Part shown: positions 26,606-34,848 of the stretch, piece after piece
Position numbering within the stretch: position 1 is the first letter of the stretch
How the letters are laid out: every line of letters begins with the position of its first letter
Assembly: GCA_964501365.1 (NCBI GenBank)
Contig: CAZCST010000016.1
Location: forward strand, 124,001-188,000
Direction of reading: 5' to 3'
Origin: CAZAMB01 sp964501365
GTDB lineage: Bacteria; Planctomycetota; Phycisphaerae; UBA1845
Length of the DNA stretch: 64,000 nucleotides
Notes under the pieces: model-generated
Seen by the model: only the letters and a program-made list of their open reading frames with translations
What the model was told of the DNA's origin: nothing
Database searches by the model: none
Program-made: the position numbers and the translations under genes

Positions 26606-28894
26606 TCACGGACCGGCAAGTTCCGCGGACATGAACGCGGCATCGGCGGCGTCGATATCCGTGTCACCGTCCACGTCGAACGAGAACGCGCAAACATTCC
26701 CCCGCTGTTCCGACATGGCTCGCGCGACATCTCCGGTGAAGCAATTCTGGAAGTCGCCGAAATCAACCAGGTCGCGCAGGCCGTTGTCGTTGCTGTCCCC
26801 GATCATGCAGCCTTCGCGGCAGCAGTTTCCGCTTTCGCAATCGCAGCCGCCCGGCGGTGTGCTGATGGGACAAATATCATTCGAATCGCACACGCTGTCG
26901 CCGTCGAAGTCGAAGTTGTCGTTGCTTTCGGCGCAATTGCCTGCGTCGCCGCTAAAGAGCCGCTTTGCGAACTTGTAGGCCTCGACCCCAATGACCGAGC
27001 CGATTTGCCGAGAGGGCAGGTCGTCCTGGCCGGGATGGATGCCGCCCCAGATGCGCGACAAGGCAGACTGGTCCGCCGCATCGTAATAACTGGCCCACTG
27101 GAGTTTCACGGTCACGCTGGGGCCGTCTTCAAAAACGAGATACTGATTCTGCGGGCAGACGAACTCCCCCAGGCCGCCGGGAAAGTATGGGCTGCCCGTC
27201 AGCCGTGTCAGCACTTCTGCCCCGGCGCGGCTGTAGGCGCTGTGGCCAGACGTGTATCCGGGGAAAGGCGGTGTGACAAACGTAGGCCGCTGGTACGGCC
27301 ACCAATCCGCCGCAAGGATCCAGCCCACACCGGCCACGTCGGTTGCTGGATTAACGATGTACGACGGTCCACGCCATGCGCGGATCGCAATCTCGTTCAC
27401 GTGGTTTGCTAGATGCGCATGGCGTTCACCCGGAGCGCTGGACTCCGAGGTGACTAATTCAATGTATCCAGGGTACAGGTGGAACCCAGAGGGATCGTAA
27501 TGAGGCAATTTTGAACTATCAGACTGCCCTCGATCCGCCATGTAGCGGATGGCGGAGATAGGCCGAGAGCTATCGTACCAACCCTTGGCGCCCCAGACGG
27601 CAATGGCGACGTCGTGCAATGCACCGCCGAGAGCGAGGTAGGATTTCACGTCCCATTCGAGGTCGCCGACGATGGGGCCGACGCCTTCAAATCGCTTCTG
27701 AAACAGGGGGTGGTCGGACACGTAGTTGAGAATGGTGAACCAGTGGCCGGGCGGTGTCTCCGAGGCCGGACCATCGGCCCAGAATTCGGCGAGGACGCGG
27801 GCGAAGTCGCCGCGGGGCACGATCTGCGGAGTGTACGGCTGGCCGGTGACGGGATTCACTTCGTAGCCTGTGCCCGAATCGCCTCCGTTGAAACGATCAT
27901 AATAGTTTTCGTAATCCGCGGGATCGGGAAGAGGGGAATTTCCCCGCGATGCAGGCGAAATGTCCCACATGACGCCGTCGGTGGGATCAAGCTGTCCGCT
28001 CCAAAGCACGACTTGTGTATGCCCCCATTTGTAGTAGTCGTCCTCTCCGCTACCCAAAACCGGCGGCGGTCCCGGATCGTGATACACGAACCAGTCGAAA
28101 TTATCCCGGTGGTAGATCGTCAGATCGTCGGTGGTGAGCGAAAACGGCGTGACCTGTCCCCATTCGGGAGTGAGCGCCGCGGGATAGCCGCCAATGATGA
28201 CGTTGCCGCCCTGATCCACGAAGTAGCTGAGGGCCAGCGGCTGCCAGCGGTTGGGATCGAGTATGTTCGGATTTCCGGGAAGGGCCGGAACCAGCGGCGG
28301 GTTCACCGGCAGGTAATGTTGATTGGCGTAACCGTTTTGTTCATTCGAATGATCTGCAAGGCCAAACGCAATCACTGCCGCCGCGATTCTGTTTCCGATG
28401 GCCGCCGGAGAATTGCCAATCGTCGAAGTAAAGTTCTTGTCGTATCCCAACTCGGTCATCTTGGCGTCAAAGGACGCAAGGGAGGTGGCCGCTCCGGGCG
28501 AAGTGGCGAAGCGGGCCTTGAGCACGCGGTACGCGGCAAAGCTGATCGATTCGGCGCGTGCGGCCTCGATGTCATTCGCAATTGCGTACTCATGAGTCAG
28601 GAAGGGATCGGCCGTGGGGTCGTAGGAGGCCCACGCGTCGTACATGGCCATCGAAACGTGAAAGAGATTTCGGGCGTGGACGGTGGGCCGTGCCAGGTCG
28701 CGGCGAATCGCGGCGATCATCAGCTCGTTCCATTGCCGGGCGACGGATTGCGCCGCCTCCGAAACGGCCGGAGCCATCGCTACCGCAGCCAGGCCCAGAA
28801 GCAGAACCAACCGACGACGTGCATGTCTTTGCGGTGTTTCCTGTTTCTGGTCCGCGAAAAAAACCGCACCTCTGGCGTTTTGAACATTTCTCAT
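26606..28894 (-). CDS. Secreted vanadium-dependent haloperoxidase/PAP2-like protein with dockerin-like C-terminus
   Basis: Signal peptide RRRLVLLLGLAAVAMAPAVSEAA. The domain carries the vanadate/phosphate-binding residues of the vanadium haloperoxidase and acid phosphatase superfamily: DSSRPISAIRY (first Arg), PFPGYTSGHSAYSRAGAEVL (the SGH motif) and SRIWGGIHPGQDD (Arg and His). The order and spacing fit the long bacterial haloperoxidase-like group rather than membrane PAP2. The end has a Cys-bearing Asp loop (DFDGDSVCDSNDICP) and two dockerin-like segments (GDSNDNGLRDLVDFGDFQNC and DVDGDTDIDAADAAF). Peroxidase versus phosphatase activity cannot be decided from sequence. It lies 6 bases from the convergent arsM stop. 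Confidence 0.82.
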   Translation of the reverse strand: MRNVQNARGAVFFADQKQETPQRHARRRLVLLLGLAAVAMAPAVSEAAQSVARQWNELMIAAIRRDLARPTVHARNLFHVSMAMYDAWASYDPTADPFLTHEYAIANDIEAARAESISFAAYRVLKARFATSPGAATSLASFDAKMTELGYDKNFTSTIGNSPAAIGNRIAAAVIAFGLADHSNEQNGYANQHYLPVNPPLVPALPGNPNILDPNRWQPLALSYFVDQGGNVIIGGYPAALTPEWGQVTPFSLTTDDLTIYHRDNFDWFVYHDPGPPPVLGSGEDDYYKWGHTQVVLWSGQLDPTDGVMWDISPASRGNSPLPDPADYENYYDRFNGGDSGTGYEVNPVTGQPYTPQIVPRGDFARVLAEFWADGPASETPPGHWFTILNYVSDHPLFQKRFEGVGPIVGDLEWDVKSYLALGGALHDVAIAVWGAKGWYDSSRPISAIRYMADRGQSDSSKLPHYDPSGFHLYPGYIELVTSESSAPGERHAHLANHVNEIAIRAWRGPSYIVNPATDVAGVGWILAADWWPYQRPTFVTPPFPGYTSGHSAYSRAGAEVLTRLTGSPYFPGGLGEFVCPQNQYLVFEDGPSVTVKLQWASYYDAADQSALSRIWGGIHPGQDDLPSRQIGSVIGVEAYKFAKRLFSGDAGNCAESNDNFDFDGDSVCDSNDICPISTPPGGCDCESGNCCREGCMIGDSNDNGLRDLVDFGDFQNCFTGDVARAMSEQRGNVCAFSFDVDGDTDIDAADAAFMSAELAGP

Positions 28895-29111
28895 CGCTTC
28901 AATTCCCCCAACAGGCCTGAATCCATTTTGTGCAGTAGGTAGTCAGTATAGTAAGTCTGGCGTTGAAAAAGAAGAAAATTTCGACTGTTTTCGGGGCAAT
29001 TATTCAGTGATTTTCGGTCGCGCGACGGCCGCGGGAACGGTTCGGAGGGTGTTTTTGGTTTGCTATCCAAACAAAACCCTAATATGATGCCGGAATGATC
29101 AGGATGTGTCC

Positions 29112-30200
29112 ATGATTCACCGGCCCATTGCCAATCCCAAAAGTCCGTACCAATCGCAGCATGCCGAGTGGCTCGAGCCGCCGCCGGCTGCCCGGCTGGA
29201 AATCTATGAGGAGTCCAGCGCGTCGGTGCTCACACACAATGACAGTCCGGACATTCCATTTAGCTGGTCGGTCAATCCGTATCGCGGATGCCAGCACGCA
29301 TGTGCTTATTGCTACGCCCGGCCCTATCACGAATACCTCGACCTCGGCGCTGGAACCGACTTCGAAACCAAGCTCTTCGCCAAGACCAACGCTCCGGAAC
29401 TGCTTCGCAAGGCATTTTCAAAAAAAAGCTGGAAGCGTGAATGGGTGACGTTTTCGGGCATTACGGATTGTTATCAGCCTCTTGAGGCGGGCTTTGGGAT
29501 TACGCGCGAGTGCCTTCAGGTTTGCATCGAATGCAAAACGCCCGCGTCGATCATCACGAAATCCTATCTCGTGGTGCGCGATATTGACGTACTCACAAAG
29601 CTCGATCGCGTGGCCGGTTGTCGTGTATTTGTGAGCATACCGTTTGCGGACGCGGAGACGGCCAAATTGATAGAACCGCAGGCCCCAACGCCGCAGCGAC
29701 GCTTTGAAGCCGTGCGGAAAATCAGCGAGGCGGGAATTCGCGTGGGAGTGATGGTTGCGCCGATTATTCCGGGCCTCAATGACCGCGATATTCCCAGCCT
29801 GCTTGAGCAGGCCGCGGCCAGTGGAGCGTCGTCGGTTGCGTATGTGCCGCTGCGATTGGCCGGCAGCGTCCGGCCCGTATTCCTTGAGCGGTTGCGGGAG
29901 GCAATGCCCGATCGCGCTCAACGAGTCATTCATCGCATCAGGGACATTCGCGGAGGAAAGCTCAACGATCCGAATTTCGGGAGCCGCATGAGCGGGACGG
30001 GTGTGTACTGGGACAGCATTCGTGACCTGTTCGAAATCTCGAAGAAGCGCTTTGGTTTTCACGACAAAGAGGCGATCGAAGAGCGCATCAGAGTTTCAAC
30101 ACCAAACCGGCGATCGGACGAGCGGACCGAAAACCAGCGACCGAAAACCAATCCGGAAAGCGCGCGGCCGAATTTCCAATTTTCGTTATTCGACCAGTGA
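29112..30200 (+). CDS. Radical SAM protein, PA0069/Rv2578c-like
   Basis: The cluster-binding Cys motif appears as GCQHACAYCYARP (Cys at about 62, 66 and 69), preceded by SWSVNPYRG, the signature of the PA0069/Rv2578c group related to SPL-type repair enzymes. The TIM-barrel continues with FSGITDCYQPLE, TRECLQVCIE and VMVAPIIPGLND. 362 aa from the ATG at 29112; a GTG two codons upstream is an alternative. The substrate is unknown. The last 35 residues are Arg/Thr/Asn-rich and look like added low-complexity sequence. Promoter and leader lie in the 200-base gap to the divergent haloperoxidase gene. Confidence 0.85.
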   Translation: MIHRPIANPKSPYQSQHAEWLEPPPAARLEIYEESSASVLTHNDSPDIPFSWSVNPYRGCQHACAYCYARPYHEYLDLGAGTDFETKLFAKTNAPELLRKAFSKKSWKREWVTFSGITDCYQPLEAGFGITRECLQVCIECKTPASIITKSYLVVRDIDVLTKLDRVAGCRVFVSIPFADAETAKLIEPQAPTPQRRFEAVRKISEAGIRVGVMVAPIIPGLNDRDIPSLLEQAAASGASSVAYVPLRLAGSVRPVFLERLREAMPDRAQRVIHRIRDIRGGKLNDPNFGSRMSGTGVYWDSIRDLFEISKKRFGFHDKEAIEERIRVSTPNRRSDERTENQRPKTNPESARPNFQFSLFDQ

Positions 30201-30329
30201 GCGATAAAGTCGGTTCGCGCCGATCGCATCACTCGGCGATCAACTCCCCTCCCCAACTTCCAGTTATCGCCGCTTGAATTCCAATTTCTCATTCCTTTAA
30301 TCGAATTCAGAAGTGCATGTTGAAAGTGC

Positions 30330-30351
30330 CGGACCTGCGCGGGCAGGTCCG
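30330..30351. repeat. Stem-loop CGGACCTGC/GCAGGTCCG
   Basis: A 9-bp perfect stem with a 4-base loop (GCGG) lies about 100 bases upstream of the large repeat-protein gene. There is no T-run after it, so it is not a clear terminator; a leader or repeat structure is more likely. Confidence 0.45.
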
Positions 30352-30448
30352 CGTCTTGCGTTCGTACACAGACTTGCGTTTCCGAAACGGACTTGCGCCG
30401 ATCGGCGCAGCGGCCGCGCGAAACGTACATCGTGAAAGCAGGGAAAGA

Positions 30449-33400
30449 ATGTCTTCTGGATGGTTCAACGTTTTTCGTCGCTGCCTCGTGTCGCTGCTCT
30501 TGCTGTCGCCGATGACCGCACTGGGTCAGACAGTGCTCTTCGATGAGGCGGTTCAGGATGACATCGGCGACATCATTGATGCTCCGGGGTACCACCTCAG
30601 TTCGACCGGCTCGTATGAATGGTCGGGCGGCGTCAATGCTTCGAAAGACCCCAACGATCGATGGTTCGTCTACATCGCGAGCGGATTCCAGATTTCGGGC
30701 ATCGCCTTTGATTACACGTCAGGCGGCCCGCAAACCCAGGGACGATTCGTAGTCTATTCGAACGGCGCGTTCGTCGTCGACCATTTCACCGGCGTGGATG
30801 CTTCCGAGTCCATCGTAGACGGACCATTCAGCACCCATTCACCCACGTTCCCACTGGGGGCCGAGACCTACCTGTTCAATATCGGAGCCATCGGTGGCGC
30901 CGGCGCCGCACATTGGACCGTCACGATTGACGTGCAGTCCGTTGCCGTGGGCATGGACAGCGACAATGACGGCGTGCCCGATGAGTCGGACATTTGTCCG
31001 GGAACGGTTTTTGGCGACCTGGTAGACGCCGCTGGATGCGCCAACCCGCAGGTGGACGCCGACGCTGATCATCGATGCGACCCCGGCGCGCCGACCGCCG
31101 GATATTCGGGCTGCACGGGCGTTGACAATTGCCCCACTGTTTCCAATGAAGATCAGGCCGATTTTGACGGCGACGGACTCGGCGACGCCTGCGACGACGA
31201 TGACGACAACGACGGCGTTTCGGATGAGATCGATAACTGCCATTACCTGCCGAATCCCGATCAGGCCAACACCGATGGCGATCTGTCCGGCAACGCGTGC
31301 GACTCAGATGACGACAACGACGGCGTCCCGGACACTGCGGACATCTGTCCGGGCAGTCCGCGTGGGGCCTGGGTGGATGATGTTGGCTGCGCCGCGATTC
31401 AGGTGGATGCCGACCTCGACGGATTCTGCAATCCCAACGCTCCCTCCATCGGACCCGCCTGGTGCATGGGCGTGGACAACTGTCCCACGGTTCCCAACTC
31501 CTACCAGTTCGACACAGACCACGACGGCGTGGGCGATGCCTGTGACGACGACATCGACAACGATGGCGTGTCCGACGAGAACGACAATTGCCCGATGGTG
31601 GCCAATCCCGACCAGGCCAACAATGACAACGACGCGCTCGGTGACGCCTGTGACGACGATGACGACAGCGACGGCATTCCCGACATCCATGACAATTGCC
31701 CGCTGGCCTCAAACGCCGATCAGTCCGACGCCGACGGCGATGGCATCGGCGATTTGTGCGACGGCGACAACGGCGGTGACAGCGACAGCGACGGCGATGG
31801 AGTCGACGACGGCGTCGACAACTGCCCGATCATCTCCAATCCGGATCAGGCGGACTTCGATGGCGACGGCGCGGGCGATGCCTGCGACGATGACGATGAC
31901 GGCGACGGAATTCCGGACGTGCTGGATCAGTGCCCGCAGCTGGCCGGTCCCACCAGCGATGGTTGCCCGGGAGGCCCGGTGGATCCCCCCTCCTGCATCG
32001 ACACCGACGACGACCACGTCTGCGACGACATCGACAACTGCCTTGGCCTGATCAACTCCGCCCAGTTGGACTTCGATGGGGATGGAATGGGCGACGCCTG
32101 CGATTACGACGACGACAACGACGGCGTGCCCGATGCAGTGGATGAATGTCCGCTGCAGGCCGCCCATACGCCCAACGGATGCACCGCGCCTCCCACCGAC
32201 CCGCCCTGTGCCGATGCGGACAACGACGGAGTGTGCGACGCCACCGACAATTGCGTGAGCGTGCCCAACGCGAATCAGTTGGACTTCGACGGCGACGGCG
32301 CGGGCGACGCGTGCGACACCGATGACGACAACGACGGCGTACCCGACGGCTCGGATCAGTGTCCGTTGCACGCGGGCACTGCGCCCAACGGTTGCGACCC
32401 CGGCCCCGTTGATCAGCCCTGTGCCGACGCCGACGACGACGGTGTGTGCGACACCGTGGATAACTGCGTGAGCATTGCCAACGAGGATCAGCTGGACTTC
32501 GACGGCGACGGGGCCGGCGATGCCTGCGATACCGACGACGACAACGACGGCGTGCCCGACGTGATCGACCACTGTCCGCTGCACGCGGCAGATACGGAAA
32601 GCGGCTGCGACAGCGAACCGACCGATCCGTGTTCCGATGCGGACAACGACCACGTCTGCGACAACGTGGACAACTGCCTGGGAATCGCCAACGGAGATCA
32701 GTCCGACTCCGACGGCGACGGCATCGGCAACGTCTGCGACAACTGCCCGAACGCGTACAACCCGTCCCAGGACGACACCGATCATGACGGATCCGGCGAC
32801 GCCTGCGACTCAAACCAAGGCAACGGCGGCGATCCGACCGGCTCCGGCGATGGCGGCAGCGACGGAAACGGATACCAGGTCGGCGACAAGGACAACGACG
32901 GCCTGCTCAACAACGTCGACAACTGCATCGCCATTGCAAATCCCGACCAGAAGGACACCGACGGCGATGGCGTGGGCGATGCCTGCGACAATTGCATCGC
33001 AACCCCGAATCACTACCAGACCGACACCGATTCCGACGGCGTCGGCGACGTCTGCGACAACTGCATCAACGTCCCCAATCGCAATCAGGCCGACAGCGAT
33101 CACGACGGGAAGGGCGACGCCTGCGAAACACCGGTGGTCGTCCCGCCCAAGCCCATCGATTCGGACTCTGACGGCGTGGGCGATGATACGGACAATTGTC
33201 CGACCACGGCCAACGCCGATCAGGCCGACAGCGACAACGACGGCATTGGCGACGCCTGCGACGAGCCCGACGCCGGTCAGGGCGTGCCGGAGGAGCCTGG
33301 GTCAGGTCGCATCGTCTGCGGAAGCGGCGCCGCCTGCGGCGCGATGGGCTCCATGGGCCTCTGGCTCCTGGGGGCCTCGCTGATCGGCGCAAAAGCCCAG

Positions 33401-33454
33401 ATGCGCCGCCGAGGCTTCCTGCTGATTTCAGGAAATCGAAAATCCAGGAAATAA
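30449..33454 (+). CDS. Giant thrombospondin type 3 repeat calcium-binding surface protein
   Basis: ATG at 30449 follows GGGAAAG and starts a signal peptide (RRCLVSLLLLSPMTALGQ). Residues about 20-165 form a globular domain. From there to about residue 945 the chain is a run of thrombospondin type 3-like calcium loops such as DNCPTVSNEDQADFDGDGLG and DNDGVPDTADICPG, each of about 23-36 residues with two Cys. Variants with PNGC inserts (ECPLQAAHTPNGC) alternate. The end has CGSGAACGAMGSMGLWLLGASLIG followed by RRR, a Gly/Cys-bearing membrane tail that resembles a C-terminal sorting signal. 1001 aa; probably rigidified by calcium and exposed on the cell surface. Confidence 0.85.
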   Translation: MSSGWFNVFRRCLVSLLLLSPMTALGQTVLFDEAVQDDIGDIIDAPGYHLSSTGSYEWSGGVNASKDPNDRWFVYIASGFQISGIAFDYTSGGPQTQGRFVVYSNGAFVVDHFTGVDASESIVDGPFSTHSPTFPLGAETYLFNIGAIGGAGAAHWTVTIDVQSVAVGMDSDNDGVPDESDICPGTVFGDLVDAAGCANPQVDADADHRCDPGAPTAGYSGCTGVDNCPTVSNEDQADFDGDGLGDACDDDDDNDGVSDEIDNCHYLPNPDQANTDGDLSGNACDSDDDNDGVPDTADICPGSPRGAWVDDVGCAAIQVDADLDGFCNPNAPSIGPAWCMGVDNCPTVPNSYQFDTDHDGVGDACDDDIDNDGVSDENDNCPMVANPDQANNDNDALGDACDDDDDSDGIPDIHDNCPLASNADQSDADGDGIGDLCDGDNGGDSDSDGDGVDDGVDNCPIISNPDQADFDGDGAGDACDDDDDGDGIPDVLDQCPQLAGPTSDGCPGGPVDPPSCIDTDDDHVCDDIDNCLGLINSAQLDFDGDGMGDACDYDDDNDGVPDAVDECPLQAAHTPNGCTAPPTDPPCADADNDGVCDATDNCVSVPNANQLDFDGDGAGDACDTDDDNDGVPDGSDQCPLHAGTAPNGCDPGPVDQPCADADDDGVCDTVDNCVSIANEDQLDFDGDGAGDACDTDDDNDGVPDVIDHCPLHAADTESGCDSEPTDPCSDADNDHVCDNVDNCLGIANGDQSDSDGDGIGNVCDNCPNAYNPSQDDTDHDGSGDACDSNQGNGGDPTGSGDGGSDGNGYQVGDKDNDGLLNNVDNCIAIANPDQKDTDGDGVGDACDNCIATPNHYQTDTDSDGVGDVCDNCINVPNRNQADSDHDGKGDACETPVVVPPKPIDSDSDGVGDDTDNCPTTANADQADSDNDGIGDACDEPDAGQGVPEEPGSGRIVCGSGAACGAMGSMGLWLLGASLIGAKAQMRRRGFLLISGNRKSRK

Positions 33455-33474
33455 ATTCGCAGCGTGCACCCAGT

Positions 33475-33501
33475 GTGGCACTGGCTTTCAGTCTGTGCCA
33501 C
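33475..33501. repeat. GTGGCAC/GTGCCAC imperfect palindrome
   Basis: Arms GTGGCAC and GTGCCAC are separated by 13 bases and lie 20 bases after the stop of the repeat-protein gene. The spacer TGGCTTTCAGTCT is related to the CACTGGC/GCCAGTG hairpin at 36841-36862. Confidence 0.5.
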
Positions 33502-33680
33502 ATCGTTTTGCCAGAGGCGCCAAGAAAGTGGTTCAAACAAAATAAAGCCGGGCCACAATCCAGGTTCGTTTGGAAATTTTCTGTTTCGTCGTTGTGGTAG
33601 GTTGGTGTTTGGGTGCTGCATATTGTGGCATGTCCCTCTCCGGAGGCGCGAAGGCGAAGAGACTGGCGCTTTGCGTCCAT

Positions 33681-33731
33681 CACCCTTCATAACATGCGTG
33701 GCGCGCGGAATTTCGCGGCGATTTGCAATCA
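33681..33731 (+). repeat. AACATGCG-GCGCGCG repeat, copy A
   Basis: CACCCTTCATAACATGCG, then GCGCGCGGAATTTCG and TTTGCAATCA. Copies at 33835-33890 and 63461-63514 share the order of these blocks. Confidence 0.55.
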
Positions 33732-33791
33732 ATGGATAAACGGGGGTTTAATCTGACAACAGCTCTGACGGTGAGCTCGATCACGAATCAT

Positions 33792-33833
33792 GGCCCCAGG
33801 TCGGATACGGCTTACGACCTGGGCCACCCGCCC
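33792..33833. repeat. 42-base palindromic repeat, copy 1
   Basis: Arms GGCCCCAGGTCG and CGACCTGGGCC enclose GATACGGCTTA, followed by ACCCGCCC. Identical over 42 bases to 33968-34009; a diverged inverted relative lies at 37396-37430. Confidence 0.8.
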
Positions 33834-33834
33834 C

Positions 33835-33890
33835 ATTACCCTTCATAACATGCGCAGCGCGCGCAGATTCGTATTGAATTACAATCAGGG
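33835..33890 (+). repeat. AACATGCG-GCGCGCG repeat, copy B
   Basis: ACCCTTCATAACATGCGCAG, GCGCGCAGATTCG, then ATTACAATCAGGG. Diverged copy of 33681-33731. Confidence 0.55.
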
Positions 33891-33967
33891 TAATGCCGGA
33901 GTTGACGGGCCGCAGATTAACGCAGATGAACGCGGATTGCTGGGAAGTTGGTGGAAAGCTAAATCAC

Positions 33968-34009
33968 GGCCCCAGGTCGGATACGGCTTACGACCTGGGC
34001 CACCCGCCC
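33968..34009. repeat. 42-base palindromic repeat, copy 2
   Basis: Identical to 33792-33833. Its right part supplies the last residues and the stop of the truncated gene read from the other strand. Confidence 0.8.
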
Positions 34010-34710
34010 ACCTGGCCCGCAACATCGACCCCCAGCATGGCGTTTATGGCGGCAACAAGATGGCCGGAGTTCGTGTCAACAAAGAACTCGTAGCTGCGTG
34101 CTCCTCCCCAGCCACCGAACCGCCAAACTTTCTTCAAGCTGCCGTCAGCCGCTTCGAGAGCGACCATCAAGCCCGTACCAAAGGTATCGATTCCATCATA
34201 ATTTGGATCGTTGCGAATGACGTCCTTGGCCTGCGTTTCCGTCAAGACGTCCGCAGGAAAAGACGCAGGGTAAGGCGCTGGGGCGGTGCGAAGACTGTAG
34301 GATAGGATAGTGCCGGCGCTGTTAGAGATAGCTTTCACGATGCTGCCATGTACGTGAACGCCGTGAACTTTTTGCGCAAAAGTGTAGACAATTTTTCCGC
34401 TATTTAGGACTCTCGTATCTATAAGATCGAGAGTGGATTCATCGGTGTTAACGCCGTAAATCCCAAAGGCTGCGCGGTTGTCGCTGGTCGTGCCTTGCAC
34501 AAAAATTTCGGCGCTCGACGCCGTAGTGTTTTCGATGCCTGCTCCCGAAACTAATCCAACCAGTCTTCGGCCGTCATAAATAGCCTTCCAGCCTTCGTTG
34601 TGCTGAAGGAATAACTTCGTTGCATCGAGAGGAACATCCGACCCGGCTTGTACCAAGTATGAGACCATTGCAGTCATGGCGAATCCGATGAAACTGATCC
34701 TCTTGCGCAT
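33988..34710 (-). pseudogene. Truncated M4/M36-type metallopeptidase propeptide region (secreted)
   Basis: The ORF has a signal peptide (MRKRISFIGFAMTAMVSYLVQA) and an FTP/thermolysin-propeptide-like segment: YTFAQKVHGVHVHGSIVKAI, followed by a PepSY-like part (TETQAKDVIRNDPNYDGID and a strand KVWRFGGWGGARSYEFFVDT). In secreted zinc metallopeptidases this is followed by the HExxH catalytic domain. Here translation ends after 240 aa, and the last dozen residues (DVAGQVGGWPRS) are encoded by the 42-base palindromic repeat at 33968-34009. Most likely the protease part was lost by a repeat-associated event. A stand-alone inhibitor-like propeptide is an alternative. Confidence 0.6.
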
Positions 34711-34848
34711 GAAAAAACCTCCGGAACTCTTGTTATGAGACGTTTCCTGCAGCCCGAGGCCGATAATTACCCGATTGAGTTTTCAAATGCAAGAAAACTC
34801 TGGTAGTATCGCACCGTTCACGGTCCCGCACGAGGGCCGGGGAATCGA

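Larger units (their letters stand above)
33455..33987. other. Gene-free repeat-rich interval
   Basis: No convincing gene. It contains the palindrome at 33475-33501, two copies of a GCGCGCG-containing repeat (33681-33731, 33835-33890) and two identical 42-base palindromic repeats (33792-33833, 33968-34009). Open frames here have no family features. Confidence 0.6.

Noticed and set aside
31000..33300. CRISPR-like regular repeats
   Set aside because: The periodicity is protein-level (DxDxDG calcium loops) with varying DNA and no identical spacers and repeats.
33790..34305. 171-codon + strand frame across the 42-base repeats
   Set aside because: It runs through repeats and antisense of the truncated propeptide gene and has no independent features.
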